5,865 bases of DNA. It comes from an archaeon (GTDB lineage: Archaea > Methanobacteriota > Methanobacteria > Methanobacteriales > Methanobacteriaceae). How positions within the stretch are numbered: position 1 is the first letter of the stretch; each line of letters opens with the position of its first letter. The stretch covers positions 1 through 5,865 of the forward strand of contig JAKSUF010000094.1 of the NCBI GenBank assembly GCA_024409145.1. The letters run 5' to 3'. Under the pieces are notes generated by a model. It saw only the letters and a program-made list of their open reading frames with translations, ran no database searches and was not told where the DNA came from. Shown in pieces: positions 1-5,865 of the stretch. The position numbers were made by a program, and so were the translations under genes.

Positions 1-68
1 TTTCTAAAAAATTTATTTATTATAAAATTTTAAATATTTTAAAGTACAATAAATTATTACTTAACTAA

Positions 69-77
69 TTTTATATT
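69..77 (+). promoter_or_regulatory. candidate TATA box for the small membrane protein gene
   Basis: The stretch TTTTATATT, preceded by an A-rich stretch, resembles an archaeal TATA box. Initiation about 25 bases downstream, near position 100, would give a leader of roughly 28 bases that contains the GGTGA ribosome binding site. The whole upstream region is nearly pure A/T, so similar strings occur by chance and the assignment is tentative. Confidence 0.35.
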
Positions 78-118
78 AAAATTTTAAATTTTACTAAAAA
101 ATTGGATTGGTTATAAGT

Positions 119-123
119 GGTGA
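119..123 (+). promoter_or_regulatory. ribosome binding site GGTGA that fixes the start of the 128-550 gene
   Basis: GGTGA sits four bases before the ATG at 128 and matches the end of archaeal 16S rRNA. The same GGTGAT motif precedes purP in this window. It decides for ATG 128 over the in-frame TTG at 107, which lies upstream of this site and has no comparable motif of its own. Confidence 0.7.
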
Positions 124-127
124 ATTT

Positions 128-550
128 ATGAGAAAATCCCGTTTAGGTTTATTTAAATCAACATCTTTATTAATCTCTATCTTAGGAGTAATTATGATTA
201 TATCAACTATTGTTGTAGTTGCTTATGTTGGTTTTAATGTTGTTTCATCTGATTTAACTGGTGGTGTTTCATCTGGTGCTCAGTATGATCAATTAAATGA
301 ATTAAAATCAGAGTATTCTTCTTTAGAATCTAAGTTTGAAGATATGAAATCTAATTATTATATTCAAAATAATCCTGATTTACAACAAAAATATGTAGAT
401 GCTGAAGTTTATTTAGTTCAAGCTAAAAATAATTTAGATAATGTTGATAGTGCATTATCTATTGATGCACCTTCCGAAGAAGTAGATTCTAGGATGGAAG
501 AAGCTAAAGTATCTTTAAAACAAGCTAAAAAAGCATATAATTCTTTATGA
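128..550 (+). CDS. small membrane-anchored coiled-coil protein, unrecognised
   Basis: I do not recognise a family for this 140-residue protein. The N-terminus is basic (Arg2, Lys3, Arg5, Lys10) and is followed by one strongly hydrophobic segment at about residues 13-38, rich in Ile and Val. By the positive-inside rule the N-terminus is cytoplasmic and the rest lies outside. After a short Gly/Ser linker (about 44-51) come two charged helical stretches, about 53-77 and 88-138, with Leu, Ala and aromatic residues spaced like coiled-coil heptads and many Lys and Glu. There is no signal-peptidase-like site, no cysteine and no catalytic motif, so a structural, tethering or scaffold role at the cell surface is more likely than an enzyme; this is inference. 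The start is ATG 128, chosen from the GGTGA at 119-123. A TTG at 107 would add seven residues and is less likely. The gene stands alone and converges on rlmE. Confidence 0.8.
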   Translation: MRKSRLGLFKSTSLLISILGVIMIISTIVVVAYVGFNVVSSDLTGGVSSGAQYDQLNELKSEYSSLESKFEDMKSNYYIQNNPDLQQKYVDAEVYLVQAKNNLDNVDSALSIDAPSEEVDSRMEEAKVSLKQAKKAYNSL

Positions 551-574
551 TTAATTTTGATGATTGTTATTTTT

Positions 575-651
<77 letters not shown>

Positions 652-674
652 ATTTTATATTTGATTTTATATTG

Positions 675-1292
675 CTAGTTTTTTGGTCTTTTAAATCCTA
701 ATCCCACAATATACATTTCTTTACTTTTATTTCTTGAAGATGGTGGTTTAGTAGAGTATACTTTTCTGAATTTGCCTTTAAATTCATCTAACATTCTTTT
801 ATATTCGCTTCCTTGGAATATTTTAACAACAAGATTTCCTTTTTCTTCAAGAATATTGTCTGCAATTATAAGAACTGCTTCAATTAAATCAATTGACCTT
901 AAATGATCAATATCTCTAATTCCGCAGAGTGATGGGGATGCATCAGACATTAAAACTTTTGTTTTACCTCCTATTAACTCCATAACCTTATCTTGAACTA
1001 TTTCTTTGGTGAAATCCCCTCTAATTCCATAGTAATTCTCTTCTGGGAATGGTTTTATTCTATTTAAATCTACTCCCACTACTTTTCCTTCTTCACCTAC
1101 TCTTTCTAAAGCTACTTGTGACCATCCTCCTGGTGCAGCACCTAAATCAACAACTGTATCTCCTTGTTTTAATATTTTATACTTTTTATTAAGTTGTTTA
1201 AGTTTGTATGATGCACGTGAACGATAATCTTCACTTTTAGCTCTTTTATAATACGGGTCTTTATGTTTTTCTACTTGCCATCTACTTCCCAT
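675..1292 (-). CDS. rlmE: RlmE/FtsJ-type 23S rRNA 2'-O-ribose methyltransferase
   Basis: This 205-residue protein belongs to the RrmJ/FtsJ (RlmE) family. The family transfers a methyl group from S-adenosylmethionine to the 2'-hydroxyl of a uridine in the A-loop of large-subunit rRNA (U2552 in E. coli). The SAM-binding motif I is clear at residues 49-58 ([10 protein letters not shown]), followed by the motif II strand ending VVGVDL at 71-76. The K-D-K-E catalytic tetrad can be placed at Lys30 (in SRASYK), Asp117 (in LMSDASPS), Lys157 (in LVVKIF) and Glu192 (in KSKEMY). It is close to the length of the bacterial single-domain enzyme; the C-terminal TRAM domain found in some archaeal homologues is absent. 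The ATG start is supported by AGGTGG at 1297-1302 on the minus strand, four bases upstream. It lies 51 bases after the phosphodiesterase gene on the same strand and is probably cotranscribed with it. An exact target in this organism is inferred from the family. Confidence 0.95.
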   Translation of the reverse strand: MGSRWQVEKHKDPYYKRAKSEDYRSRASYKLKQLNKKYKILKQGDTVVDLGAAPGGWSQVALERVGEEGKVVGVDLNRIKPFPEENYYGIRGDFTKEIVQDKVMELIGGKTKVLMSDASPSLCGIRDIDHLRSIDLIEAVLIIADNILEEKGNLVVKIFQGSEYKRMLDEFKGKFRKVYSTKPPSSRNKSKEMYIVGLGFKRPKN

Positions 1293-1343
1293 TTTACCAC
1301 CTATACTTATAAATATGTCAAATTTATTTAATGACTTTGAAAT

Positions 1344-1916
1344 TTAGTCTTCTTTTTTATTTGAAAAATAATTTAATGCAGAACAGACTGGAGCTCCAGT
1401 TTTAATAAATTCTATGTTGATATCATCTTCATCATCTTCAGTATTTTCTGTATTGATTTCTAATATTGCTACTGAAGGATCAGATAATCTTGGTGCAGTT
1501 GGGCTTCCAGGATTTACTAAAAGAATATCTTTCACAGTTTCAAGATGAGGTACATGTGAGTGACCACTTACTAAAATATTTACTCCAAGTTCACAAGCTA
1601 TGTAATATAACTGTTGAGTATCTCCTTTTGGATAAACTTCTCCATGTATAAGTCCTATTTTTATAATTTTTTCTTTTTTAGGTAATTCTACTTGGATAAT
1701 TTGAGCTTTAGGTAATTCTATACCATAACGTCTATCCATATTTCCTGCAACTACTATTGTTGGAGCTATTTCTTCTAATTCTCTAATAACTGATTCATGT
1801 GTTAAATCTCCAGCATGTAAAATTAGTTCAACATTTTCAAATACTTTTTTAACAGTTTCACTTAATTTAGTTTCTTCATCTTTAATATGTGTATCAGATA
1901 TTAATCCAATTAACAT
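1344..1916 (-). CDS. MJ0936/YfcE-type metallophosphodiesterase
   Basis: This 190-residue protein is a calcineurin-like metallophosphoesterase of the MJ0936/YfcE group, small soluble enzymes that hydrolyse phosphodiester bonds with two divalent metal ions. Their natural substrate is mostly unknown. The full metal-binding set is visible: Asp8 and His10 (SDTH), Asp37 (HAGD), Asn59 with Asp61 (GNMD), His91 (LIHG), and His119 and His121 (GHSH). Spacing and length fit the family closely. NPGSPTAPR at about 135-143 is the conserved stretch near the C-terminal core strands. Unusual is a short acidic, Asn/Thr-rich insert at about 156-167 between two C-terminal strands, probably a surface loop. The ATG start is supported by GAGGG (plus-strand 1922-1926), five bases upstream. 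It is the first gene of a likely two-gene transcript with rlmE; pairing with an rRNA methyltransferase hints at an RNA or nucleotide substrate but does not prove it. Confidence 0.93.
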   Translation of the reverse strand: MLIGLISDTHIKDEETKLSETVKKVFENVELILHAGDLTHESVIRELEEIAPTIVVAGNMDRRYGIELPKAQIIQVELPKKEKIIKIGLIHGEVYPKGDTQQLYYIACELGVNILVSGHSHVPHLETVKDILLVNPGSPTAPRLSDPSVAILEINTENTEDDEDDINIEFIKTGAPVCSALNYFSNKKED

Positions 1917-1997
1917 TTTAGCCCTCGTTAATAGTTTTTATTAGCTTTTTAATTAATTTATTTATTAGTTTAATTTTAGCTATTCCTAAGTTTATTC

Positions 1998-2009
1998 TAT
2001 ATAAATTTA
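1998..2009 (-). promoter_or_regulatory. candidate TATA box and BRE for the phosphodiesterase-rlmE transcript
   Basis: Read on the minus strand this is TAAATTTATATA, a good match to an archaeal BRE plus TATA element. It would start transcription near 1973-1976 and give a leader of about 60 bases before the ATG at 1916. It is the best TATA-like match seen in this part of the divergent region. Confidence 0.45.
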
Positions 2010-2254
2010 CTTAAGCTTATTAATTTCATAGTATTCTTGAATAATATAATATTTTAACTATGTTTTAACTTTATTATATAGTTTTAGTGTAATTGGATTA
2101 TCTTATTAGTTTAATTCAAGAATTTTTGATAAATTCTGATATTATGGATTTTTCTAATAATGTTATTAACTCGTATTGGGATTTAGTTCTATTTTTTTAC
2201 TTTTCTGTGTGGATTTTATAAAACTTTATAAATATTTAAAAGTATATTAATAAA

Positions 2255-2263
2255 TATATAAAA
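2255..2263 (+). promoter_or_regulatory. candidate TATA box for purP
   Basis: TATATAAAA, preceded by TAAA, lies about 45 bases before the purP ATG. Initiation about 25 bases downstream, near 2280-2285, would leave a leader of about 20 bases that includes the GGTGAT site. Similar TTTATAAA strings at about 2215-2231 are alternatives. Confidence 0.45.
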
Positions 2264-2293
2264 TTATATTATATTGTAGTTATGATTTCATGC

Positions 2294-2299
2294 GGTGAT
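2294..2299 (+). promoter_or_regulatory. ribosome binding site GGTGAT of purP
   Basis: GGTGAT precedes the purP ATG at 2305 by five bases and is a canonical methanogen Shine-Dalgarno match. It stands out because the surrounding sequence is almost only A and T. Confidence 0.8.
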
Positions 2300-2304
2300 T
2301 TAAT

Positions 2305-3396
2305 ATGGGAAAAGTTAGCAAAGAAAAAATATTAGAAATCTTAGAGGGTTATGATAAAGAAAATATCACTATCGCAACTTTAGGTAGTCATACATCTTTA
2401 CATATCTTAAATGGAGCTAAAGCTGAAGGTTTTAGAACTGCTGTTGTTTGTGAAAAAGGTAGAGAAACTCCTTATGAACGTTTTGAAGTAGCTGATGAAT
2501 TTATTATGGTTGATAAATTCGCAGATATTGTTAAAGATGAAGTTCAAGACAAACTTCGTGCTATGAATGCTATTGTTATTCCTCATGGTTCTTTTGTAGC
2601 TTATGCTGGTTTAGAAAATATTGAAGATATTTTTGATGTTCCAATGTTTGGTAATAGGGATATTTTAAGATGGGAAGCTGAAAGAGACCTTGAAAGAGAA
2701 TTACTTGTTAATGGTGATATTAGAATTCCTATGAAATATGATAATCCTGAAGATATTGATAGAGCAGTTATGGTTAAATTCCCAGGTGCAAGAGGAGGAA
2801 GAGGTTATTTTGTAGCTTCAACTCCTGAAGAATTTAATTCTAAAATCGAAGCTATGAAAGAAAGAGGATGGATTGAAGATGAAGATGTTGCACAAGCACA
2901 TATTGAAGAATATGTTTCTGGTTGTAACTATTGTATCCATTATTTCTATTCTGCATTAAAAGATGAAGTGGAACTTATGGGTATGGATAGTAGGTATGAA
3001 TCTAGTATTGATGGTTTTGTAAGAATGCCTGCTAAGGATCAATTAGATATTGATATAAGTCCATCTTATGTTGTTACTGGTAATCATCCTGTTGTTATTC
3101 GTGAATCTTTACTCACTCAAGTTTTTGATATTGGTGACAAACTTGTTAAAAGTGCAGCAGAACTTGTAAAACCTGGTTTGAATGGTGCATTTTGTATGCA
3201 AACTCTTGTAAATGATAATTTGGAAGTTGTTGTATTTGAAACTAGTGCGAGAACTGATGGGGGTACAAATACATTTATGGAAGGTTCTTCTTACAGTTAC
3301 CTTAAATATGGTGAAGGTATGAGTATGGGAAGAAGAACTGCAAGAGAAATCAAGAATGCAATTGAACAAGATGCTCTTGATAAAGTAATTACATAA
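2305..3396 (+). CDS. purP: PurP, formate-dependent AICAR formyltransferase (FAICAR synthetase)
   Basis: This 363-residue ATP-grasp enzyme makes FAICAR from AICAR, formate and ATP, the ninth step of purine synthesis in archaea that lack the folate-dependent PurH route. The sequence is recognisable along its length as a PurP of the Methanocaldococcus jannaschii type. Landmarks are TLGSHTSLH at residues 25-33, with His28 in the AICAR-binding region; PHGSF at 93-97; MFGNR at 115-119; the glycine-rich VKFPGARGGRGYF at 157-169 in the ATP-grasp core; HIEEY at 199-203; GMDSRYE at 226-232; and FETSARTDGGTN at 311-322, carrying Glu312 and Arg316 in the ATP/metal site. The length is normal for the family and no key motif is missing. 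The start is fixed by GGTGAT five bases upstream. It is a single-gene unit with its own promoter, diverging from the phosphodiesterase gene and converging on gatD. Confidence 0.97.
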   Translation: MGKVSKEKILEILEGYDKENITIATLGSHTSLHILNGAKAEGFRTAVVCEKGRETPYERFEVADEFIMVDKFADIVKDEVQDKLRAMNAIVIPHGSFVAYAGLENIEDIFDVPMFGNRDILRWEAERDLERELLVNGDIRIPMKYDNPEDIDRAVMVKFPGARGGRGYFVASTPEEFNSKIEAMKERGWIEDEDVAQAHIEEYVSGCNYCIHYFYSALKDEVELMGMDSRYESSIDGFVRMPAKDQLDIDISPSYVVTGNHPVVIRESLLTQVFDIGDKLVKSAAELVKPGLNGAFCMQTLVNDNLEVVVFETSARTDGGTNTFMEGSSYSYLKYGEGMSMGRRTAREIKNAIEQDALDKVIT

Positions 3397-3404
3397 TTAT
3401 CTGA

Positions 3405-3488
3405 TTTTTATTTTTATTTAATCAAATAATTATTTTATTTTTTATATTTTATTTTTTTATTTTTAGTTTATTGTTTCTTATTTTTTTT
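3405..3488 (+). terminator. T-rich terminator region downstream of purP
   Basis: Beginning nine bases after the purP stop codon there are repeated T-runs: T5 at 3405-3409 and 3411-3415, T6 at 3438-3443, T7 at 3452-3458 and T8 at 3481-3488. Serial oligo-T tracts without a hairpin are typical of archaeal termination. The opposite strand has no T-run here, so the region serves purP rather than gatD. A tandem pair of TTTATTAAC follows at 3517-3534. Confidence 0.6.
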
Positions 3489-3556
3489 AATCACGTTTTT
3501 TCTAGTTTATTAATAATTTATTAACTTTATTAACTTTATTATTGATTATTATGTTA

Positions 3557-4318
3557 TTATTTTGTTAATATTGTATTAACTCTAGATTTGTGTGCATTAA
3601 TCTCAATTTCATCATTTAATTGTTCTAAACTATCTATTTCATATTTGTTTTGTAATGCTTTTAAAATCATATAATCTGCAAGATGTGGATTTTTTGGTAA
3701 AAGTGGGCCATGTAAATAGCTACCTATGAAATTGTTATAAATCATACCCTCTTCTTCATCTTTACCATTGTTACCAAAACCTGCTTCGACAGTACCTAAT
3801 TTATCATATTTGTGGTATGTTCTACCTCCATGATTTTCAAAACCGATTATTGTATCAAGGTCATGATGTTTAGATAAGTTTATGTTGCTTTTAAGAACAA
3901 TGTCTCCGATAAGTCTTTCTTTTTGACTAATTGTTTCAATATCAAATATTTCAGAACATGGTATATTATTTCCATCTCCATCAATGTATGTTTGACCAAA
4001 CATTTGATAACTTCCACATATTGCAAGTAAAACTCCATTATTTTCAATATAATTTTCTACAGATTGTTTCTGTTTTAAAAGATTATTAGCAACAACAGTT
4101 TGTCCATTATCTGATCCTCCACCGATAAGAACCATATCTGTATTTTCATCTATTTTTGTGGTTTCATTACTGAGTGTGATTTCTTGAATATTTACTTTAA
4201 TTCCTCTCCACATTGCTCTTTGTTTGATACAGATAAGATTTCCAATATCTCCATACATATTCAAGATGTCTGGATACATATTTATTATATTTAATTCCAT
4301 TTCTACCATAGTAATCAT
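3557..4318 (-). CDS. gatD: GatD-type glutamine amidotransferase, partner of MurT
   Basis: This class I glutamine amidotransferase (CobB/CobQ-like fold) is of the GatD type. In bacteria GatD releases ammonia from glutamine and passes it to MurT, which amidates the D-glutamate of lipid II. The nucleophile is Cys101 (AICGSYQ) and the catalytic histidine is His203 (SYLHGPLLPKN). Other GatD signatures are YGDIGN at 22-27, IGGGSDNGQ at 65-73, RLIGDIV at 135-141 and GFENHGGRTYH at 159-169. Compared with Staphylococcus aureus GatD, from memory, there is a short insert at about 144-152. The longest frame gives 253 residues, but Met7 (ATG at 4298-4300) fits the family's N-terminus better and would give 247; none of the candidate starts has a strong ribosome binding site. 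It lies 125 bases after murT on the same strand. No T-run terminator lies between them, which supports cotranscription. The archaeal substrate is inferred to be a pseudomurein precursor. Confidence 0.92.
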   Translation of the reverse strand: MITMVEMELNIINMYPDILNMYGDIGNLICIKQRAMWRGIKVNIQEITLSNETTKIDENTDMVLIGGGSDNGQTVVANNLLKQKQSVENYIENNGVLLAICGSYQMFGQTYIDGDGNNIPCSEIFDIETISQKERLIGDIVLKSNINLSKHHDLDTIIGFENHGGRTYHKYDKLGTVEAGFGNNGKDEEEGMIYNNFIGSYLHGPLLPKNPHLADYMILKALQNKYEIDSLEQLNDEIEINAHKSRVNTILTK

Positions 4319-4443
4319 CAGTTGAGTTTTTGATTATGAATGTTTAGTTATTTAAGTCGTGTTTATTCTTTTAATTTATTCTTAATAGTTTTAAATTTGT
4401 TTTAATTATCCGTTTTTTATTAATAGTATAGATTGGGTTTAAT

Positions 4444-5796
4444 TTATTCTTCAGATTGTTTTTTAATTAATAGTTTTCTTGTTTCAGGTAATGCTGTAAA
4501 TGATGCTGCAATAAATGCATTTGCATTTTCTGCTAAAATATCCTCAATAGCTTTTTCAATATCATATCTATCTTTTCCTGGATAAACTTTGATTTTATCT
4601 TCTTCTACTCCAGCATATTTTACTCTTACAGAAACATCTTCTGCACGAGTACCTGCACAATAAAATGATTTGAACTTTTTAAGATTTAATAACTCTTCAA
4701 AGTCTGCATCCCAAATCCAAGATACATCTACTCCATCAGGAGCATAAGAGTTCATAACATACATAACGGCCTTATCTTCTTCATCATATGTGAATGTAGT
4801 AAATACCTCACTTAATCCAACAGGATTTTTACAAAGAACTAATGTAACATCTTTGTCTTTGAATTTGATAGTTTCCATTCTTCCTAATTTGTATTCAAAG
4901 TTTTCAATTCTTTCTTTTATTATATTATATTCCATATTTACTTCTTTAGCTACAGTAATTACTCCTAATGCATTATATAAATTATATAATCCTCTTAAGT
5001 TAAGTTTATAATCTTCACTATTATTTTTATTTGAAACAGTAAATTCATAAGTATTTTTATCTAAATCAATATTATTTATAGAATAATCTGCCTCATGATT
5101 TTCAGTTTTACAATTAGGGCATGAAAATTTACCTACATTTCCATAGTTAACATATTCATAATCTAAAGTTTTACCACATTTTGGGCAGATAATGCTTTCA
5201 ACAACACTAATTTCATGTTTTGAAAATTTACTTTCTTCAAGCCCATAATAAATTTTTTTATTAGGTAAATCATCAAATCTAAGTAAAGATGGTTCATCTC
5301 TATTAAGAAGTAATGTTGTTTCAGGTTTTATAGAATCATGAACCATTTTAATAGTATTTTCAACTTCCCCATATCTGTCTAATTGATCTCTAAAAAAGTT
5401 TGTTATGATGAAGTAATCTGGGGTTAAATATTTAAAAACAGTTGGTATTGAGCCTTCATCTACTTCAAAAACTCCAAAGTCATAATGGTCTTTAGAATCT
5501 ACAATAAATGGTGTTAAAACACCTTGGAGCATGTTGGAACCACCTAAGTTTGAAATAACGTTTTCATACCCTCCTTTTAAAACATGGTTTAAAAGTGTAG
5601 TTGTTGTGGTCTTCCCATTACTTCCAGTTGTAACAATAATTTTATCACATTTTTTAGCCATTTCTGCAAGTAAATCTGATTTTACAGTTAAAGATACTTT
5701 TCCAGGAATTGCAGTAGCATTTTTACCACATTTTTTTGCAATATGGTAAGTTGTTTTTCCTATAAATTTTGATAATTTAGTAGTAAATGAGCTCAT
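4444..5796 (-). CDS. murT: MurT-type Mur ligase with zinc ribbon and DUF1727 domain
   Basis: This 450-residue protein matches MurT, the Mur-ligase subunit of the MurT/GatD complex that uses ATP and GatD-derived ammonia to amidate a glutamate side carboxylate on a cell-wall precursor. The Mur ligase central domain has the P-loop TTGSNGKTTT (56-65), EVDEGSIP (111-118) and TNFFRDQLDRYGE (132-144). A four-cysteine zinc ribbon, Cys204/Cys207 and Cys226/Cys229, is inserted in it as in bacterial MurT. The Mur ligase C-terminal region and DUF1727 follow from about 305, with LCKNPVG at 321-327 and DGVDVSW at 354-360. Asp357 aligns with S. aureus MurT Asp349, which completes the GatD catalytic triad. 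There is no membrane segment, so it should be cytosolic. The ATG at 5796 is the only start that keeps the family N-terminus. No Shine-Dalgarno motif is visible, so the message may be leaderless or nearly so. CfbE and other methanogen Mur-ligase relatives are less likely given the zinc ribbon, DUF1727 and adjacent gatD. Confidence 0.94.
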   Translation of the reverse strand: MSSFTTKLSKFIGKTTYHIAKKCGKNATAIPGKVSLTVKSDLLAEMAKKCDKIIVTTGSNGKTTTTTLLNHVLKGGYENVISNLGGSNMLQGVLTPFIVDSKDHYDFGVFEVDEGSIPTVFKYLTPDYFIITNFFRDQLDRYGEVENTIKMVHDSIKPETTLLLNRDEPSLLRFDDLPNKKIYYGLEESKFSKHEISVVESIICPKCGKTLDYEYVNYGNVGKFSCPNCKTENHEADYSINNIDLDKNTYEFTVSNKNNSEDYKLNLRGLYNLYNALGVITVAKEVNMEYNIIKERIENFEYKLGRMETIKFKDKDVTLVLCKNPVGLSEVFTTFTYDEEDKAVMYVMNSYAPDGVDVSWIWDADFEELLNLKKFKSFYCAGTRAEDVSVRVKYAGVEEDKIKVYPGKDRYDIEKAIEDILAENANAFIAASFTALPETRKLLIKKQSEE

Positions 5797-5820
5797 AATA
5801 TCTAATTTACTTATATTTTT

Positions 5821-5838
5821 TTTAATTTAAATAATTTT
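5821..5838 (-). promoter_or_regulatory. candidate TATA region for murT-gatD
   Basis: On the minus strand an A/T stretch with the core ATTTAAAT is centred about 33 bases before the murT ATG, which would place initiation only a few bases upstream of the start codon. That agrees with the missing ribosome binding site. A second possibility, AATATAT, lies nearer 5849-5855. Only 69 bases upstream of murT are visible and all are AT-rich, so this is weak. Confidence 0.25.
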
Positions 5839-5865
5839 AGGTATTGGGATATATTAAAAAAAGTA

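Larger units (their letters stand above)
1917..2304. other. divergent intergenic region, AT-rich, no gene seen
   Basis: This 388-bp stretch separates the leftward phosphodiesterase gene from rightward purP. I find no open reading frame with a ribosome binding site and no tRNA-like or stable GC-rich structure. It holds candidate TATA boxes for both flanking genes, described separately, and additional TTTATAAA-type strings at about 2215-2231. A 14-bp direct repeat, TTATTAGTTTAATT, lies at 1962-1975 and 2103-2116. A 7-bp inverted repeat with a 5-base loop lies at 2119-2137. The repeats could be regulator sites or chance in sequence this AT-rich. Confidence 0.7.

Noticed and set aside
107..127. 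TTG start at 107 extending the membrane protein by seven residues
   Set aside because: The GGTGA site at 119-123 lies inside this extension and points to ATG 128; the TTG has no upstream site.
1303..1315. TATA-like ATTTATAAG between the phosphodiesterase and rlmE genes
   Set aside because: It is only about 18 bases from the rlmE ATG, too close to place initiation upstream of the start and keep the AGGTGG site in the leader; cotranscription is simpler.
1466..1651. Plus-strand open frame opposite the phosphodiesterase gene
   Set aside because: It lies wholly antisense to a gene with a complete active site, and no ribosome binding site or recognisable domain was seen.
2119..2137. Inverted repeat AGAATTT-5-AAATTCT in the divergent region
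   Set aside because: A seven-pair A/T-rich stem is weak and expected by chance at this composition; not positioned as a terminator for either gene.
3109..3369. Minus-strand open frame opposite the end of purP
   Set aside because: Its Cys/Ser/His/Thr-rich product is what antisense reading of purP codons yields; no family signature.
3517..3534. Tandem TTTATTAAC x2 in the purP/gatD gap as a possible array
   Set aside because: Only two short copies of an AT-only-like unit; no spacer structure and no CRISPR character.
4790..5011. Plus-strand open frame opposite murT
   Set aside because: Antisense to conserved MurT sequence; low-complexity hydrophobic product without a ribosome binding site.
5531..5749. 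Plus-strand hydrophobic open frame opposite the murT P-loop region
   Set aside because: The apparent membrane segment comes from reading the P-loop Thr and Val codons in antisense; MurT is clearly the real gene.
4444..5796. Alternative identity as CfbE (coenzyme F430 synthesis) or another methanogen Mur-ligase relative
   Set aside because: The Cys4 zinc ribbon, the DUF1727 tail with DGVDVSW and the adjacent gatD are specific to MurT.

Overview
The window looks like chromosome from a very AT-rich methanogenic archaeon, most likely of the Methanobacteriales (Methanobrevibacter or Methanosphaera type). The reasons are a purP gene (the archaeal formate-dependent step of purine synthesis), GGTGA-type ribosome binding sites, TATA-like boxes in front of genes, T-rich terminators, and a MurT/GatD-type pair that fits an order with pseudomurein cell walls. 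The genus is inferred from gene content and composition only.

Layout, left to right. (1) 128-550 (+): a small unrecognised protein with one N-terminal membrane segment and an extracytoplasmic coiled coil. (2) 551-674: a convergent gap with an uninterrupted run of 33 T and a 19-bp direct repeat. (3) 675-1292 (-) rlmE, the rRNA 2'-O-ribose methyltransferase, and 1344-1916 (-), an MJ0936/YfcE-type metallophosphodiesterase. These probably form one transcript in the order phosphodiesterase then rlmE. (4) 1917-2304: a 388-bp AT-rich divergent promoter region. (5) 2305-3396 (+) purP. (6) 3397-3556: a second convergent T-rich gap. (7) 3557-4318 (-) gatD and 4444-5796 (-) murT, transcribed murT then gatD.

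The most informative unit is murT-gatD. In Gram-positive bacteria these proteins form the complex that amidates the glutamate of lipid II. Here the residues needed for that chemistry are all present: the P-loop and zinc-ribbon cysteines of MurT, the GatD Cys and His, and the MurT Asp that completes the amidase triad across the interface. In an archaeon the natural substrate would be a pseudomurein precursor or another gamma-glutamyl or carboxylate compound; this is inference. The other genes are housekeeping (rRNA modification, purine synthesis, phosphodiester hydrolysis) with no obvious pathway link to it.

No tRNA, rRNA, CRISPR array, insertion sequence or phage gene was seen. I do not see a wholly new multi-gene system. 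The unusual points are the long T homopolymer with its repeats and overlapping mini-ORF, the strand asymmetry of both convergent terminator regions, and the archaeal MurT/GatD pair.
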